From contig CALBDU010000024.1 in assembly GCA_937927335.1 (NCBI GenBank), positions 1-64,000 of the forward strand: 64,000 bases of DNA, given 5' to 3'. Shown in pieces: positions 63,971 through 64,000 of this stretch (the stretch's first letter is position 1; each line of letters starts with the position of its first letter). The translations under genes and the position numbers were made by a program. The DNA comes from an uncultured Clostridium sp. Lineage in GTDB: Bacteria; Bacillota; Clostridia; Clostridiales; Clostridiaceae. A model generated the notes under the pieces. It was given only the letters and a program-made list of their open reading frames with translations. It was not told the origin of the DNA and ran no database searches.

Positions 63971-64000
63971 ATATGAAAACCAGTGCATAACCGTCCCCAA
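63971..64000 (-). repeat. CGTCCCC-type repeat at the window edge
   Basis: ATATGAAAACCAGTGCATAA then CCGTCCCCAA. Same subfamily (AACC) and orientation as the copies at 62.2 kb. It may continue beyond the window. Confidence 0.75.

Overview
The window comes from a low-GC, anaerobic, endospore-forming Firmicute, most likely a member of the Clostridia. The sequence carries spo0A with a sigma-H type promoter, spoIVB, a complete spoIIIAA-AH operon, and anaerobe oxygen/NO defence genes (hcp, rubrerythrin, flavodiiron protein, hemerythrin). No rRNA, tRNA or CRISPR array was seen.

Layout. 1-3.6 kb is an accessory edge: a small membrane protein, an orphan HsdR-N-like nuclease domain, a SHOCT-tail protein, and a graveyard of broken phage and transposon genes. 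3.7-30.6 kb is a nearly continuous leftward block, which in transcription order holds: dapF, a lipoprotein, a type IV pilus cluster (ATPase, platform protein, pilin, pseudopilins, PilM/N/O-like), pepQ, efp, a CD1247-type zinc-ribbon protein, spoIIIAA-AH, asp23, nusB, xseA, xseB, ispA, dxs, tlyA, nadK, argR, recN, spoIVB and spo0A. 30.7-38.7 kb holds rqcH (rightward), an M16 peptidase and parC/parE. 38.7-64 kb is a looser accessory-rich region: a group II intron remnant behind the hcp terminator, hcp, mgtA, an HpaI-type aldolase, a Y1 (REP-associated type) transposase, a MerR/TipA regulator, gltB, an HD protein, rubrerythrin, a FIST/soluble-MCP pair, two EamA transporters with a TetR regulator, a candidate selenoprotein, an HD-GYP protein, hemerythrin, a 46-aa protein and a flavodiiron protein.

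Most notable points. (1) The gene at 58901-59185 reads through one in-frame UGA directly after a Cys codon and looks like a CC/Se-motif selenoprotein. (2) A short repeat with core GCATAAACGTCCCC occurs about 17 times, only right of 38.7 kb. All copies left of the Y1 transposase lie in one orientation and all copies right of it in the other. Copies have inserted in frame inside gltB (two) and mgtA (two). (3) spoIIIAA lacks a normal start: ATG-AAT-TAA sits under its Shine-Dalgarno and the conserved frame begins at AUA. (4) hcp has a palindrome centred at -41.5, as expected of a Crp/Fnr-type activator. (5) Several genes carry single-base homopolymer frameshifts, which may be real decay or sequence error.

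Functional links. The left block couples envelope and isoprenoid metabolism, DNA repair and sporulation genes by very short gaps or overlaps. The pilus genes form one operon without a visible retraction ATPase or prepilin peptidase. The right half mixes stress defence with small transport and signalling operons that mobile repeats have invaded.
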